DNA from: Polycladidibacter hongkongensis
GTDB taxonomy: Bacteria; Pseudomonadota; Alphaproteobacteria; Rhizobiales; Stappiaceae
DNA: 64,000 nt
Reading direction: 5' to 3'
Assembly (NCBI RefSeq): GCF_001561995.1
Contig: NZ_LLWC01000022.1
Location: forward strand, 682,001-746,000
The translations under genes were made by a program, and so were the position numbers. Shown piece after piece: positions 25,915 through 36,167 of this stretch. The first letter of the stretch is position 1; every line of letters starts with the position of its first letter. Below the pieces are notes generated by a model, which worked only from the letters and a program-made list of their open reading frames with translations, had not been told where the DNA came from and did not search any database.

Positions 25915-28314
25915 ATGAAAACGCTCAAGACTTGGAGCTATCTCGGCACAAAAAACAACCAGGTTGATCTGGAAGTCGAAGGTAAACACCTATTCTCGAT
26001 CTTTGTGCTGGAAGACAAGGTAGTCCGTATCTTGCTGCAAAAGCACAAAGCCCTGCGCCATGACCGCACTTGGTCCATTACCCCAGCAGGGCGTGACGTA
26101 CCGTGGGAGGGGCGTAGCCGCCTCTCCACTGAAGGCTTCTCCCTGCCAAACTTCGAGCTTTTGGCCCACACAAACAAACTGGTGATTACAACCGGCGAGC
26201 TGCGCCTCACCATCACCGAGCCGCTGCAGCTTCACTGGGAAGCCAAAACAGCGGCAGGAGATTGGCAACAAATCGCGCAGGACCGGCCCACCGGCGCCTA
26301 TATGCTGGCGTTGCAAGACCACCGGCACAGCCACTTTCTGCAGCGCTTTTCTGGAGATCTCTACTACGGTCTTGGCGAAAAGGCCGGCGATCTACAGCGC
26401 AATGGCCGCCGTTTCGAAATGCGCAATCTCGATGCCATGGGCTATGATGCCCAAACAACCGACCCGCTCTATAAGCACCTGCCGTTTACCCTCACACGAA
26501 CCGCCTCAGGCATATCCTACGGGCTGTTCTACGATAATCTAGCCACTTGCTGGTTTGAGCTGGGCAACGAACTGGACAACTACCACAAGCCATACCGCGC
26601 CTATCGCACCGAAGATGGTGATCTGGATTACTACTTTACGCTTGGCCCCTCCTTGCATGAAGTAACCAAACGACAGGTCTGGCTGACCGGCAAAACCGCT
26701 TTCCCCCCAAAATGGAGCATCGGCTACTCCGGCTCGACCATGCATTACACCGATGCGGATAATGCGCAGGAGCAGCTGGAAGGATTTATCGATCTTGTCC
26801 AGTCAAACGCCATCCCCTGCGATAGCTTCCAGCTTTCCTCCGGCTACACCTCCATCGGAGATAAACGCTACGTCTTTAACTGGAACTACGACAAGGTCCC
26901 AACTCCAGATCAAATGACCGGCAAATTCCAGAAAGCTGGCATTAATCTGGCTGCTAATATCAAGCCCTGCTTGCTACAAGATCACCCGCGCTATAGCGAA
27001 TGCGCAGATAAAGAGCTCTTCATTAAAGACAGCGAAACGGGCATGCCGGAACGCTCTCTTTACTGGGATGATGAGGGCTCACATCTGGACTTCACCAATC
27101 CTGACACCATCACATGGTGGAAGGAAAACGTGACCAAAGAGCTCCTCATGCGCGGCATAGGATCTACTTGGAACGACAACAACGAATACGAAATCTGGGA
27201 TTCTGCCGCAAAGTGCCGTGGCTTCGGCCAGCCGATTGACATCAGCCTAATTCGCCCGCTGCATTCCCTGCTGATGATGCGCGCCTCTGAAGAAGCGCAG
27301 GTGGAATATGCGCCTGAAGAGCGCCCTTACCTCATTTCCCGCTGTGGCAGCCCGGGATTTCAGCGCCATGTGCAAACATGGACAGGCGACAACCGCACCG
27401 GCTGGAACAACTTAAAATACAACATCAAGATGGGCCTCGGCCTCTCCATGTCTGGCATCTACAATGTAGGGCACGATGTCGGCGGTTTCTCGGGAAACCG
27501 GCCAGACCCGGAACTCTTCGTTCGCTGGGTGCAAAACGGCGTCATGCACCCCCGCTTTACCATCCACTCGTGGAACGATGATCATACCGTCAACGAACCT
27601 TGGATGTATCCCGCAGTTACCCCGTTGATCCGCAACGCCATGCGTTTGCGCCAGCAGCTGCTGCCCTATTTCTACACCCTGCTCTGGCGCGCACATGTGC
27701 ATGACGAGCCAATGATCCGGCCAACCTTCATGGATCATGAGCATGATCCAAACACGTTTGCCGAATGCGACGACTTTATGCTTGGCCGCGATATTCTCGT
27801 TGCCTCTGTTGTCGAACAGGGCCAGCGCCAACGGCACGTTTACCTGCCAGACAACCATCATGGCTGGTACGAGTTTGACACTGGAACCTACCATGCGGGT
27901 GGACAGACAATTCTCACCGATGCGCCGCTTGAGCGCTTGCCACTCTTCGTGCGTGCTGGCGCTGTTCTGCCCATGGCAAACCCCTGTGCCTACAACACCA
28001 CAGACAGCAAACTGGAACGATTGGTTGTCTACCCCTTCCAAGGAACGGGCGTGAACGAAAGCTACTGCTTCGAGGATGATGGCCGCAGCCATAAATGGCA
28101 ACAGGGCGATCACCTCACCTTAACAATGCAGCTTGTCGGCTCAGCTTCAGGCAACGCGCTCACCATCACCCGCCAAGGCAAGTGGGATGTGGCCGATGCT
28201 TCGCTTGTGGTCGAGGTTGCTGGCAAGAATCCAAACGGCATCGCCGCCCCATTGTCGGTGAACGGCACGCTCGCAGGCGCTGCACCATTTTCCTGCTCCC
28301 TCCAAGATATTTAA
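25915..28314 (+). CDS. GH31 family alpha-glycosidase
   Basis: 799 residues. N-terminal beta-sandwich (about 20-230), (beta/alpha)8 barrel (about 260-600), C-terminal beta-domains. Nucleophile Asp421 in STWNDNNEYE and acid/base Asp492 in QTWTGDNRTGW follow the GH31 pattern. The family includes alpha-glucosidases, alpha-xylosidases and others; the WNDNNE form is nearer to alpha-glucosidase. It lacks a signal peptide, so it cleaves imported oligosaccharides. GGAGG precedes the start and overlaps the dctM stop. Specificity is unknown; context suggests a glycoside that carries a uronic acid. Confidence 0.92.
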   Translation: MKTLKTWSYLGTKNNQVDLEVEGKHLFSIFVLEDKVVRILLQKHKALRHDRTWSITPAGRDVPWEGRSRLSTEGFSLPNFELLAHTNKLVITTGELRLTITEPLQLHWEAKTAAGDWQQIAQDRPTGAYMLALQDHRHSHFLQRFSGDLYYGLGEKAGDLQRNGRRFEMRNLDAMGYDAQTTDPLYKHLPFTLTRTASGISYGLFYDNLATCWFELGNELDNYHKPYRAYRTEDGDLDYYFTLGPSLHEVTKRQVWLTGKTAFPPKWSIGYSGSTMHYTDADNAQEQLEGFIDLVQSNAIPCDSFQLSSGYTSIGDKRYVFNWNYDKVPTPDQMTGKFQKAGINLAANIKPCLLQDHPRYSECADKELFIKDSETGMPERSLYWDDEGSHLDFTNPDTITWWKENVTKELLMRGIGSTWNDNNEYEIWDSAAKCRGFGQPIDISLIRPLHSLLMMRASEEAQVEYAPEERPYLISRCGSPGFQRHVQTWTGDNRTGWNNLKYNIKMGLGLSMSGIYNVGHDVGGFSGNRPDPELFVRWVQNGVMHPRFTIHSWNDDHTVNEPWMYPAVTPLIRNAMRLRQQLLPYFYTLLWRAHVHDEPMIRPTFMDHEHDPNTFAECDDFMLGRDILVASVVEQGQRQRHVYLPDNHHGWYEFDTGTYHAGGQTILTDAPLERLPLFVRAGAVLPMANPCAYNTTDSKLERLVVYPFQGTGVNESYCFEDDGRSHKWQQGDHLTLTMQLVGSASGNALTITRQGKWDVADASLVVEVAGKNPNGIAAPLSVNGTLAGAAPFSCSLQDI

Positions 28315-28326
28315 AAAGGCAGACCC

Positions 28327-29802
28327 ATGACCAACGAGTTCAAACCGCTTGATCTAGCTGCTCTACCTGAAAATGTGAAACGGCCAAGCTATGATCGCAA
28401 GGCCCTACGCCCACGCATTGTTCACATCGGCTTTGGGGCTTTTGCTCGAGCCCATATCGCAATGCACCTGCATGAAACGCTGGAGGCCCATGGCGGCGAT
28501 TGGGGAATGCGGGTAGTAGAGCTGTTCGGCACCGCTAACCTGTTTGACAAACTCGCCGCAAACGATCACCTTTACACCCTTGTCGAAACCTCCGATGAGG
28601 CAACAAACACCCGCTTGCTTGGCGCGGTTTGCGAAAACCAGCATATCGCCCGCGATGGCATAGACAAACTGGTCAATGGCCTCGCCGAGCCGCAAGTCTC
28701 CATTATCTCGCTCACCATCACCGAAAAGGGCTACTGCGTCAAAAGCGATGCGCTGGACACCGACAACCCCATAATCCAGCATGACCTGCAAAACCCGCAG
28801 GCACCAAAAACCGCCATTGGGCTCATTGTCGCAGGTCTTGCAAAACGCAAGGCAGAAGGCAACGGCCCCCTCACCGTGCTTTCCTGCGACAACCTCCCCC
28901 ACAATGGCAAACTTTGCGGTATTGCTGTGCGTCAGTTCGCCGCCCATGTAGATGCAGACCTTGCCGCTTGGATCGAGGAAAACGTAACCTTCCCCTCCAC
29001 CATGGTCGATAGGATTGTCCCCGCGCTGACGGACGAAGCCCGCGCTGAAATCAAAACAGCCCTTGGCGGCCAAACCGACTTGAACGGCATTATCTGCGAG
29101 CCTTTCCGCCAATGGGTAGTAGAGGATGACTTTAAAGCAGGTCGCCCGCAATACGAGGCAGCAGGTGCCCAGCTGGTAGCCGATGTTGAACCCTTTGAAG
29201 AAATGAAACTGCGCACCCTAAATGGCTGCCACTCGTTCCTCGCCTACCTTGGTTTCCTTGGTGGCAAAGAAACCATTTCCGATTGCATGGCAGATGATGT
29301 CTACGCCTCACATGCCCGCAAACTGATGGTGGACGAACAGCGCCCCACATTGCACGTGCCCGGCGAAGTCGATCTCATCGCCTATGCTGATATGTTGCTC
29401 AAGCGCTTTGCCAATTCCAAACTAAAACACCGCACATGGCAAATCGCCTCTGATGGCACCCAAAAAATGCCCCAGCGCTGGCTAAACTCTGTTCGCTTCC
29501 ATCTGGCCCATGGCACAGACCACCGCCACCTTATTTTGGGCGTTGGTGGCTGGATGAACTACATCCGCGCCGAACGCAACGGCGAAACCTACGAAATCCA
29601 AGACCCGATGAAAGATCGCTTGGCACAGATCGTCAAAGAACAAGGCAACGACCCGCAAGCCTATGTGAATGCTCTTCTGGCCCTTGATAACGTCTTTGCC
29701 AAAGATCTTGTGGCCAACCCGGCATTTACCGTTGCCATTCATGCCGCATACGCAGCCGTCGCCGAAAAGGGCGCCCGTCAAGCTGTCGCAGACCTAGGCT
29801 AA
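28327..29802 (+). CDS. uxuB: Fructuronate reductase (mannitol dehydrogenase family)
   Basis: 491 residues of the polyol/mannitol dehydrogenase family. N-terminal Rossmann domain (IVHIGFGAFARAH) and a C-terminal domain with MKLRTLNGCHSFLAYLG, plus TVLSCDNLPHNG. It reduces D-fructuronate to D-mannonate with NADH, between UxaC and UxuA. The E. coli UxuB is 486 residues. Operon with GH31 before and uxaC after. The alternative tagaturonate or mannitol reductase is less likely given that uxuA is present. Confidence 0.9.
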   Translation: MTNEFKPLDLAALPENVKRPSYDRKALRPRIVHIGFGAFARAHIAMHLHETLEAHGGDWGMRVVELFGTANLFDKLAANDHLYTLVETSDEATNTRLLGAVCENQHIARDGIDKLVNGLAEPQVSIISLTITEKGYCVKSDALDTDNPIIQHDLQNPQAPKTAIGLIVAGLAKRKAEGNGPLTVLSCDNLPHNGKLCGIAVRQFAAHVDADLAAWIEENVTFPSTMVDRIVPALTDEARAEIKTALGGQTDLNGIICEPFRQWVVEDDFKAGRPQYEAAGAQLVADVEPFEEMKLRTLNGCHSFLAYLGFLGGKETISDCMADDVYASHARKLMVDEQRPTLHVPGEVDLIAYADMLLKRFANSKLKHRTWQIASDGTQKMPQRWLNSVRFHLAHGTDHRHLILGVGGWMNYIRAERNGETYEIQDPMKDRLAQIVKEQGNDPQAYVNALLALDNVFAKDLVANPAFTVAIHAAYAAVAEKGARQAVADLG

Positions 29803-29815
29803 CAGGAGGCACACG

Positions 29816-31222
29816 ATGCAACCGTTTCTCGGCCCAGACTTTCTTCTTCAAAATGAACCGGCCCGCAAGCTCTACCACGAGTTTGCAGCAAGTTGCCCTA
29901 TTGTTGACTATCACAATCACCTCGACACCAAGGCAATCGCCGAGGATCATCGGTTTTCTGATATCGGCGAAGTCTGGCTCGCGGGCGATCACTACAAGTG
30001 GCGCGCCATGCGATGGGCAGGTATCGAAGAGGCCCGCATAACCGGCAAAAACACCTCGTATCACGACAAGTTCAACGCCTTTGCACAGGCCATACCCAAG
30101 TTCCTAGGCAACCCTCTTTATCACTGGACCCATCTGGAGATGTCGCGGTATTTTGGTCTAGAAGGAACTGTTCTTTCCCCAAAAACCGCAGATCATGTTT
30201 GGCAAGTGTGTAATGAAAAACTCACCCAGCCGGATTTTTCCGCCCGGGGCCTGCTTAAACAGCAAAACGTCGTCATGCTTGGCACCACAGACGACCCAGC
30301 GGACAGCCTAATCTACCACGCGCAAATCATCGAAGATGACAGCATTGATATGGTGGTGCGCCCCACCTTCCGCCCGGACAATGCGGTGAAAATCGAAAAA
30401 GATGGCTTTGCTGCCTATATCGCCCGCCTTGGCGATGCGGCCGCCATTCAGATTACCAGCTACGAAAAGCTATTGGAGGCGATGGTCTCGCGCCTTGACC
30501 ACTTCGACGCCCACGGCTGCCGCGCATCTGATCACGGTCTGGATGTTATGCGCTTTGCCCCCGTACCCGGTGCGGCCGAGCTTGAGCGTATTTTCAAGGC
30601 AGGCTTAAACGGCATCCCGCTACCACAAGAGGATATAACGGCCTATCAATCTGCCCTGCAAGTATTCTTGGGCAAGCAGTACGCCAAGCGCGGCTGGGTG
30701 ATGCAGCTACACGTCGGTGCCACGCGTAACAATCGCACCCGCCTTTTCCGTGCATTAGGGCCAGATGTTGGCGTTGATGGCATTGGCGATAGCGAGCTGG
30801 CAGGCCCGCTCAATGCGTTTCTGGATACGCTGGATCAAGAGGACATGCTGCCCCGCACCGTGCTGTACAGCTTGGATCCAAACAAAAACGAGATCATCGT
30901 TACCACCGCAGGCAACTTTCAAGATGGTACTTATGCCGGCAAAGTGCAGGCCGGTACAGGCTGGTGGCACAATGACCAGCTGGATGGCATGGAACGGCAA
31001 ATGACCGCACTGGCACAAATGGGCTTGCTCTCTCAGTTCCTTGGAATGCTGACCGACAGCCGTTCGTTCCTGTCCTTCCCGCGGCACGAGTACTTCCGCC
31101 GCCTGCTTTGTAAGATGGTCGGCGAGTGGATGGATAACGGCCACGTCCCCGCCAACTATGAGCTAACCGGCTCTTTGGTCAAAGACATCTGCTACAACAA
31201 CTCTGCCCGCTGGTTCCTTTAG
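29816..31222 (+). CDS. uxaC: Glucuronate isomerase
   Basis: 468 residues, the standard length, and clear UxaC sequence: VDYHNHLDTKAIAEDHRF (metal-binding HxH), WLAGDHYKWRAMRW, QLHVGATRNNRTRLF and GMLTDSRSFLSFPRHEYFRR. It isomerises glucuronate to fructuronate and galacturonate to tagaturonate. CAGGAGG precedes ATG 29816. Last gene of the plus-strand operon, ended by a strong terminator. Confidence 0.97.
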   Translation: MQPFLGPDFLLQNEPARKLYHEFAASCPIVDYHNHLDTKAIAEDHRFSDIGEVWLAGDHYKWRAMRWAGIEEARITGKNTSYHDKFNAFAQAIPKFLGNPLYHWTHLEMSRYFGLEGTVLSPKTADHVWQVCNEKLTQPDFSARGLLKQQNVVMLGTTDDPADSLIYHAQIIEDDSIDMVVRPTFRPDNAVKIEKDGFAAYIARLGDAAAIQITSYEKLLEAMVSRLDHFDAHGCRASDHGLDVMRFAPVPGAAELERIFKAGLNGIPLPQEDITAYQSALQVFLGKQYAKRGWVMQLHVGATRNNRTRLFRALGPDVGVDGIGDSELAGPLNAFLDTLDQEDMLPRTVLYSLDPNKNEIIVTTAGNFQDGTYAGKVQAGTGWWHNDQLDGMERQMTALAQMGLLSQFLGMLTDSRSFLSFPRHEYFRRLLCKMVGEWMDNGHVPANYELTGSLVKDICYNNSARWFL

Positions 31223-31248
31223 CGCTATTGCTAAAGCCCGCATAAACA

Positions 31249-31292
31249 AACGCCCCTGACAGCGTGAAACTTGTCAGGGGCGTTCCATTTCA
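31249..31292 (+). terminator. Terminator of uxu operon
   Basis: AACGCCCCTGACA and TGTCAGGGGCGTT pair perfectly over 13 bp around a ten-base loop, then CCATTTC. It may also serve the convergent gene. Confidence 0.8.
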
Positions 31293-31312
31293 TACGGAAA
31301 AAAGCTCTTGCC

Positions 31313-33133
31313 TTAATCTGCGGCGTACAAATCCTCAACCATGCCTGTATTGTTAGCCAGCACCTTCGCGCGGCGGATTTTCAAAGTTGGTGTCAACTCG
31401 CCATTATCTGCGGAGAAGCCGCCCGGCACCACGCTAAAGCGGCGAATATGCTCCACTTTGGAATGCAGCGCATTAACCACATCAACACCCCTTTGCAACT
31501 CGGCGCGCAATGCATGGCTTTTCAGCGCCTCCTCTTCGCTCATGCCCTCGCTCTTGGCGAAACGGGATAGAGCCATCGGATCAAGCGAAAGCAGCGCACT
31601 TAAATAGTTGCGATTGTTCCCCGCAACCACAGCGTACTCCACCATCGGCAAACCCATCAAACCCTTCTCGATGGAAGCGGGGGAGATATTCTTGCCACCA
31701 GAGGTCACGATGATCTCTTTTTTACGGCCAGTGATATAAAGATACCCGTCCTCATCAAGGCGGCCCAAATCGCCGCTATAAAGCCAGCCATCCTTGAGCA
31801 CCTCGTCAGTCGCATCAGGATCATGCGCATAGCCGGAAAAATTCGTCTCGGCGCGGCATAGAACTTCTCCATCCTCTGCGATCTTAATCTCAACGCCCGA
31901 AAGCGGCTTGCCCACCGAGCCAAATCGCACTGAACCGGGCAAGTTAATCGTTGCCCCGCCGCAATTCTCCGATTGGCCGTAAACCTCGCAAATCGTGATA
32001 TCTAGCTTGGCGAAAAACTCCATCACGACGGGCGACAACGGCGCCCCGCCGCTAATAATAATTTTCGCAGCATCCAATCCCAGTTTTTGCTTGATCTTGT
32101 CCAGAACCAAACGGTCAGCCACTTTCTTCTTCAGCAAAAGCAGCACGGGAACCCGCATTCCCTGCCGAGTGTAGAAATTGGCCTTACCGCCAACATCCAT
32201 CGCCCAAGCGGCAATCTTGGCTTTCGTCCCCGTTGCTTCGCGCAACCGCTCGCTGAGCTTGTCCATCATCTTTTCATAGATGCGCGGGACGCCAAACATC
32301 ACAGTGGGCCGAACCTCCGCCAAGTGGCTCGCCAGCTCTGTAATCGCCTTGGCGTAATACACAGAATAGCCATTATCGCTTGCCTGAATGATCGTGCCAG
32401 CCTGCTCGGCAATATGCGCAAGAGGCAGATAGGAAATATAGCGATCATTCTGGTTCAGCGCTTGCGCCTTACACAGCGCGTCGGATTCTGCCCGCAGCGC
32501 TTGGTGGCTCAGCTGCACCGCTTTGGGATTGCCCGTCGTGCCAGATGTGTAAATCTGCACTGCGATGTCTTCCGGCATAATCTCACTCAAGCGACGTTTC
32601 AGCTCGTTTTCAAGCTCTTCATCTTCCGCGCCCAGCGCCATAAAGGCATCCCAGCCCAATTGGCGCTGGCTCTCGCTCTTCTCGTCCAACCGCACCACAT
32701 GACGCAAATAGCGCGTGCTGTCTCGGCACTCTTCGATCTCATGCAGCAGCTCGCCCTGCTCAATTAGCAAGAGCTTTGCCTGCGAATGGCGCAGGATAAA
32801 GCTGATTTCCGGTACCGCCGCTGTCCAGTAAATTCCGGTTGGCATCGCGCCGATCATCATCGCGGCCATGTCCAGAATGGTCCACTCCGGGCGGTTATAA
32901 CTCAAAATACAAAGGCTATCCCCTTGATGCACCCCAAGTCGGATCAGCGCACGTGCGGCCTGTCGCACCTGCGCACCATATCTGGACCACGTGGTCGGCT
33001 CCCATTCTTGCGGTCCGCGCACATAGTAGGCAGGCTTGTCTGCCAGCTTTTTGGTGTTGCGCAAAAAGGCATGGGGGATGGACAAAAACTTGCTTGGCTT
33101 AAGCTGGCTTGATGCACCCGTTATTCCCTGCAA
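31313..33133 (-). CDS. Long-chain acyl-CoA synthetase (AMP-forming)
   Basis: 606 residues of the ANL superfamily. The AMP-binding P-loop IYTSGTTGNPKAVQLSH is near residue 195; the later CEVYGQSENCG, YSGDLGRLDEDGYLYITGRKKEIIVTSGGKN and the C-terminal lysine region complete it (longer stretch shown in parts: YSGDLGRLDEDG, YITGRKKEIIVTSG). It resembles the FadD15/long-chain type with a large N-terminal portion. Activates a fatty acid as acyl-CoA. The start is TTG at 33133, because an in-frame stop lies five codons upstream and AAGGA sits nine bases away. Single gene. Confidence 0.9.
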   Translation of the reverse strand: MQGITGASSQLKPSKFLSIPHAFLRNTKKLADKPAYYVRGPQEWEPTTWSRYGAQVRQAARALIRLGVHQGDSLCILSYNRPEWTILDMAAMMIGAMPTGIYWTAAVPEISFILRHSQAKLLLIEQGELLHEIEECRDSTRYLRHVVRLDEKSESQRQLGWDAFMALGAEDEELENELKRRLSEIMPEDIAVQIYTSGTTGNPKAVQLSHQALRAESDALCKAQALNQNDRYISYLPLAHIAEQAGTIIQASDNGYSVYYAKAITELASHLAEVRPTVMFGVPRIYEKMMDKLSERLREATGTKAKIAAWAMDVGGKANFYTRQGMRVPVLLLLKKKVADRLVLDKIKQKLGLDAAKIIISGGAPLSPVVMEFFAKLDITICEVYGQSENCGGATINLPGSVRFGSVGKPLSGVEIKIAEDGEVLCRAETNFSGYAHDPDATDEVLKDGWLYSGDLGRLDEDGYLYITGRKKEIIVTSGGKNISPASIEKGLMGLPMVEYAVVAGNNRNYLSALLSLDPMALSRFAKSEGMSEEEALKSHALRAELQRGVDVVNALHSKVEHIRRFSVVPGGFSADNGELTPTLKIRRAKVLANNTGMVEDLYAAD

Positions 33134-33414
33134 AACGATACGTCCTTATTCTTTATTGGCCGCTACGGCGCGGTGCGTTCCGCGTGATTCCGGCATATTC
33201 TCCAGCAAGGCTAAGCATAGCTTGTGCCAACCTGCATTGATCTTTAACCTGCTTAATACCCAATCTAGCTAGTGAAACTAGAAGAAATATACAAGGGCGC
33301 GTGAAAATCGCTGGATTTTGTGAAAAAAAAATCAGATGCATAAAGCTTGATCGCAGCTTGGCCCAGCCGGCTGCGCTCTCTCCAGCGCAGCAGCCGTGCA
33401 ATTTGGGGCGTATA

Positions 33415-34602
33415 ATGCAAATCTCTCGTGGCCTAACCCTACCAGATCCCGTGCGGATCAATCGCTATCAACGTCTGCCTGAGCTTGGCCCACGCATCCT
33501 GTTCTTTTCCGGGGGTTCGGCCCTAAACCAGACAGCACGCGCGCTAAAGACGTACACGCACAACTCCATTCACCTAGTCACCCCGTTTGACAGTGGCGGC
33601 TCGTCCGCTGTGCTGCGCCGTGCCTTTGGCATGCCTGCAATCGGAGATCTGCGCTCGCGTTTGATGGCACTTGCAGATGAAACCGTTTTGGGTCACCCGG
33701 AGGTCATTCGCTTGTTCACCCACCGCTTGCCCAAGCAAGAGGCGCCAGAGGAGCTCCTGCACACGCTGCTGGACATGGTGGGGCAACAGCACCCGCTTAT
33801 CAATCAAATCCCGAACCCCATGCGGGATCTGATCTGCAATCAGCTGGAGTATTTCCTAGATGCCATGCCAAAGAGCTTCGATTTACGCGGCGCCAGCATC
33901 GGCAATCTAATTCTTGCGGGCGGCTATCTGAACAACAGCTCCAAGCTGGAGCCAATTCTCTTTCTCTTCTCCAAACTGGTAAATGTCCGCGGCGCAGTTA
34001 CCCCCATCGTCAATGCTCGTTTGCATCTGGGGGCTGAGCTGCAAGATGGCCAAGTCATCATTGGTCAACACCGCATGACCGGCAAAGAAGAAGCCCCGCT
34101 GACGAGCCCGATCGCAGATTTGTTCCTAACTCGCTCGCTTGACCACGCAGAACCAACCACCATCGAGCTTTCTCCAAAAAAGCGGAGCGTGATAGATCAA
34201 GCCGATCTTATCTGCTATCCGCCGGGCAGCTTCTTCTCTTCCCTGCTGGCCAACTTGCTGCCGACCCGTGTAGGAAAAGCGATTGCCGACAACCCAAACC
34301 CTAAGGTTTACATCCCTAACCTTGGCAAGGATCCAGAGCAGCTAGGCCTTAGCCCCACCGATTGCATCCTGCGCCTTCTCAGCGCACTTCGTCGCGATGC
34401 AGGCCAAGATGTGCCCACAAACAAGTTACTCTCGTTAGTTTTATGCGACCCTGCACACGCAGCTGAATTTGACCAGGCCCAGCTTGATGCCCTTGGCATT
34501 CCCCTTATCACCACGCCTCTGCTGAAAACCGGTGACACGCCTGCATCGGCCAAGGGTTATGACGAAGACAAACTCGTTTGCGCTCTGCTTTCTCTAACTT
34601 GA
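33415..34602 (+). CDS. CofD/YvcK-like protein (GAK-system type)
   Basis: About 395 residues from ATG 33415. The N-terminal SGGSALNQTARALK region, LVTPFDSGGSSAVLRR, GNLILAGGYL, ADLICYPPGSFFSSLLANLL and YIPNLGKDPE make it a member of the CofD/YvcK fold; the best name I recall is the GAK-system CofD-like protein. In bacteria, YvcK binds UDP-sugars and affects gluconeogenesis and cell shape; CofD transfers lactyl phosphate in F420 synthesis. Here neither F420 genes nor other GAK-system genes are near, so its job is open. The upstream frame from GTG 33301 is the alternative start. Confidence 0.7.
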   Translation: MQISRGLTLPDPVRINRYQRLPELGPRILFFSGGSALNQTARALKTYTHNSIHLVTPFDSGGSSAVLRRAFGMPAIGDLRSRLMALADETVLGHPEVIRLFTHRLPKQEAPEELLHTLLDMVGQQHPLINQIPNPMRDLICNQLEYFLDAMPKSFDLRGASIGNLILAGGYLNNSSKLEPILFLFSKLVNVRGAVTPIVNARLHLGAELQDGQVIIGQHRMTGKEEAPLTSPIADLFLTRSLDHAEPTTIELSPKKRSVIDQADLICYPPGSFFSSLLANLLPTRVGKAIADNPNPKVYIPNLGKDPEQLGLSPTDCILRLLSALRRDAGQDVPTNKLLSLVLCDPAHAAEFDQAQLDALGIPLITTPLLKTGDTPASAKGYDEDKLVCALLSLT

Positions 34603-34756
34603 GCGCGAGCAATATGCCTTTGGCAACCTCTTGTTAAGCGCAAGATAAATTGGCCCCTCAGCCGTCGAGTTACCTAACCAATCAGTTACCTGATCGGGCG
34701 CAAACTGCTGAGAAAGTGCCAAAAGACGGCACGACCAGCAAACGAGCGGCACATTG

Positions 34757-36157
34757 ATGAAGAAAAACAGATTTCCCACGGCTTACACAATACTCTTTGT
34801 TCTTATCATCCTTGCTGCCGCCGCAACCTGGCTCGTTCCAGCTGGAACTTATGACCGCGTCCTAAACCCTCTGCTGGAGCGACAAGTACCCGTCCCCGGC
34901 AGTTACCATGAAATCCCACAGCAGCCCCAAGGGCTCCTAGCAATTCTGCAAGCCCCCATCGCGGGTCTCTACGATTTTCACAGCGGCGCAATCCGTGCCA
35001 TCGACATCTCAATATTCGTGCTGATGATCGGTGGCTTCCTGGGTATTGTCAGCAAAACCGGCGCGCTGGATGCGGGCCTCACCCGCGTACTTGCCAGATT
35101 GAAGGGGCGCGAAACCCTGATGATCCCCATATTGATGGCCTGCTTTGCCGCTGGGGGCACAATCTTCGGCATGGCAGAAGAAACCTTGGCGTTTTACGCG
35201 CTTATTGTGCCCATCATGTTGCGCGCTGGCTACGACAGCCTTGTAGGTGCCGCCATTCTAATTCTGGGTGCCGGTATCGGCGCGCTTGGCTCAACCATTA
35301 ATCCCTTTGCCACCGTCATAGCGTCCAATGCCGCAGGTATTCCCTTTACCCAAGGCCTGGGGCTGCGTTTCCTCATTCTCATCATCGGATTTATTATTTG
35401 CGCCGGTTGGGTGATGCGTTACGCCAGCAAGGTGCGCCGCTTTCCCGAGCTGTCGCTGGTGTTTGACCGGCGCGAGATACTTGAGCACCAGTTTCTAAAC
35501 GACAATGATCTGGAGTTGGGCCACAAGCTCTCCCTGCGTCACAAGCTTGTGCTTCTTACCTTCGCCGCCACATTTGTCCTACTCGTCATCGGCACAGCGT
35601 CCCTTGGCTGGTGGATGGGTGAAATGTCCGCGCTGTTTTTTAGTGCCGCATTGCTCATTGGCTTTATAGAACGCATGAACGAGCGGGATTTTGTTGAACA
35701 CTTCATCGAGGGGGCGAAAGAGCTGCTCGGAGTTGCGCTCATTGTTGGCCTCGCCCGCGGCATCGTTGTCGTCATGGATCAAGGCGCAATAACTGATACA
35801 CTGCTGTTCTGGGCCGCCTCTGCGCTTGATGGCCTTGGCAAAGCCGTTTTCATCAACCTGCTCTTCTTCGTAGAATTCGCCCTGTCCTTCCTGATCCCCT
35901 CCACCTCCGGTCTAGCTGTGCTCACCATGCCGATTCTGGCACCACTCGCCAGCTTCTCAAACGTACCGGCTGATCTAGTGGTAACCGCCTATCAATCCGC
36001 CAGCGGCTTGGTAAACCTCATCACCCCCACGTCGGCAGTGGTCATTGGCGGCCTCGCCATAGCCCAAGTGCCATACGTGCGCTGGCTGAAATTCATGGTT
36101 GTTCCATTTCTTGCACTGCTGGCGCTCATCCTGCTGTCACTATCGCTCAGCCTCTAG
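34757..36157 (+). CDS. YfcC family carrier (C4-dicarboxylate/basic amino acid type)
   Basis: 466 residues with about twelve membrane segments. The N-terminus (TWLVPAGTYDRV), the GIVSKTGALDAGL and FGMAEETLAFYALIVP stretches and INLITPTSAVVIGGLAIA (C-terminal half) identify the YfcC / C4-dicarboxylate anaerobic carrier-like family, some members of which move arginine, ornithine or short-chain acids. ATG 34757 is chosen over a preceding TTG codon. No ribosome site stands out. Next to PutR but convergent with it; role in proline use is possible but not shown. Confidence 0.82.
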   Translation: MKKNRFPTAYTILFVLIILAAAATWLVPAGTYDRVLNPLLERQVPVPGSYHEIPQQPQGLLAILQAPIAGLYDFHSGAIRAIDISIFVLMIGGFLGIVSKTGALDAGLTRVLARLKGRETLMIPILMACFAAGGTIFGMAEETLAFYALIVPIMLRAGYDSLVGAAILILGAGIGALGSTINPFATVIASNAAGIPFTQGLGLRFLILIIGFIICAGWVMRYASKVRRFPELSLVFDRREILEHQFLNDNDLELGHKLSLRHKLVLLTFAATFVLLVIGTASLGWWMGEMSALFFSAALLIGFIERMNERDFVEHFIEGAKELLGVALIVGLARGIVVVMDQGAITDTLLFWAASALDGLGKAVFINLLFFVEFALSFLIPSTSGLAVLTMPILAPLASFSNVPADLVVTAYQSASGLVNLITPTSAVVIGGLAIAQVPYVRWLKFMVVPFLALLALILLSLSLSL

Positions 36158-36167
36158 CAAAGCGCGC

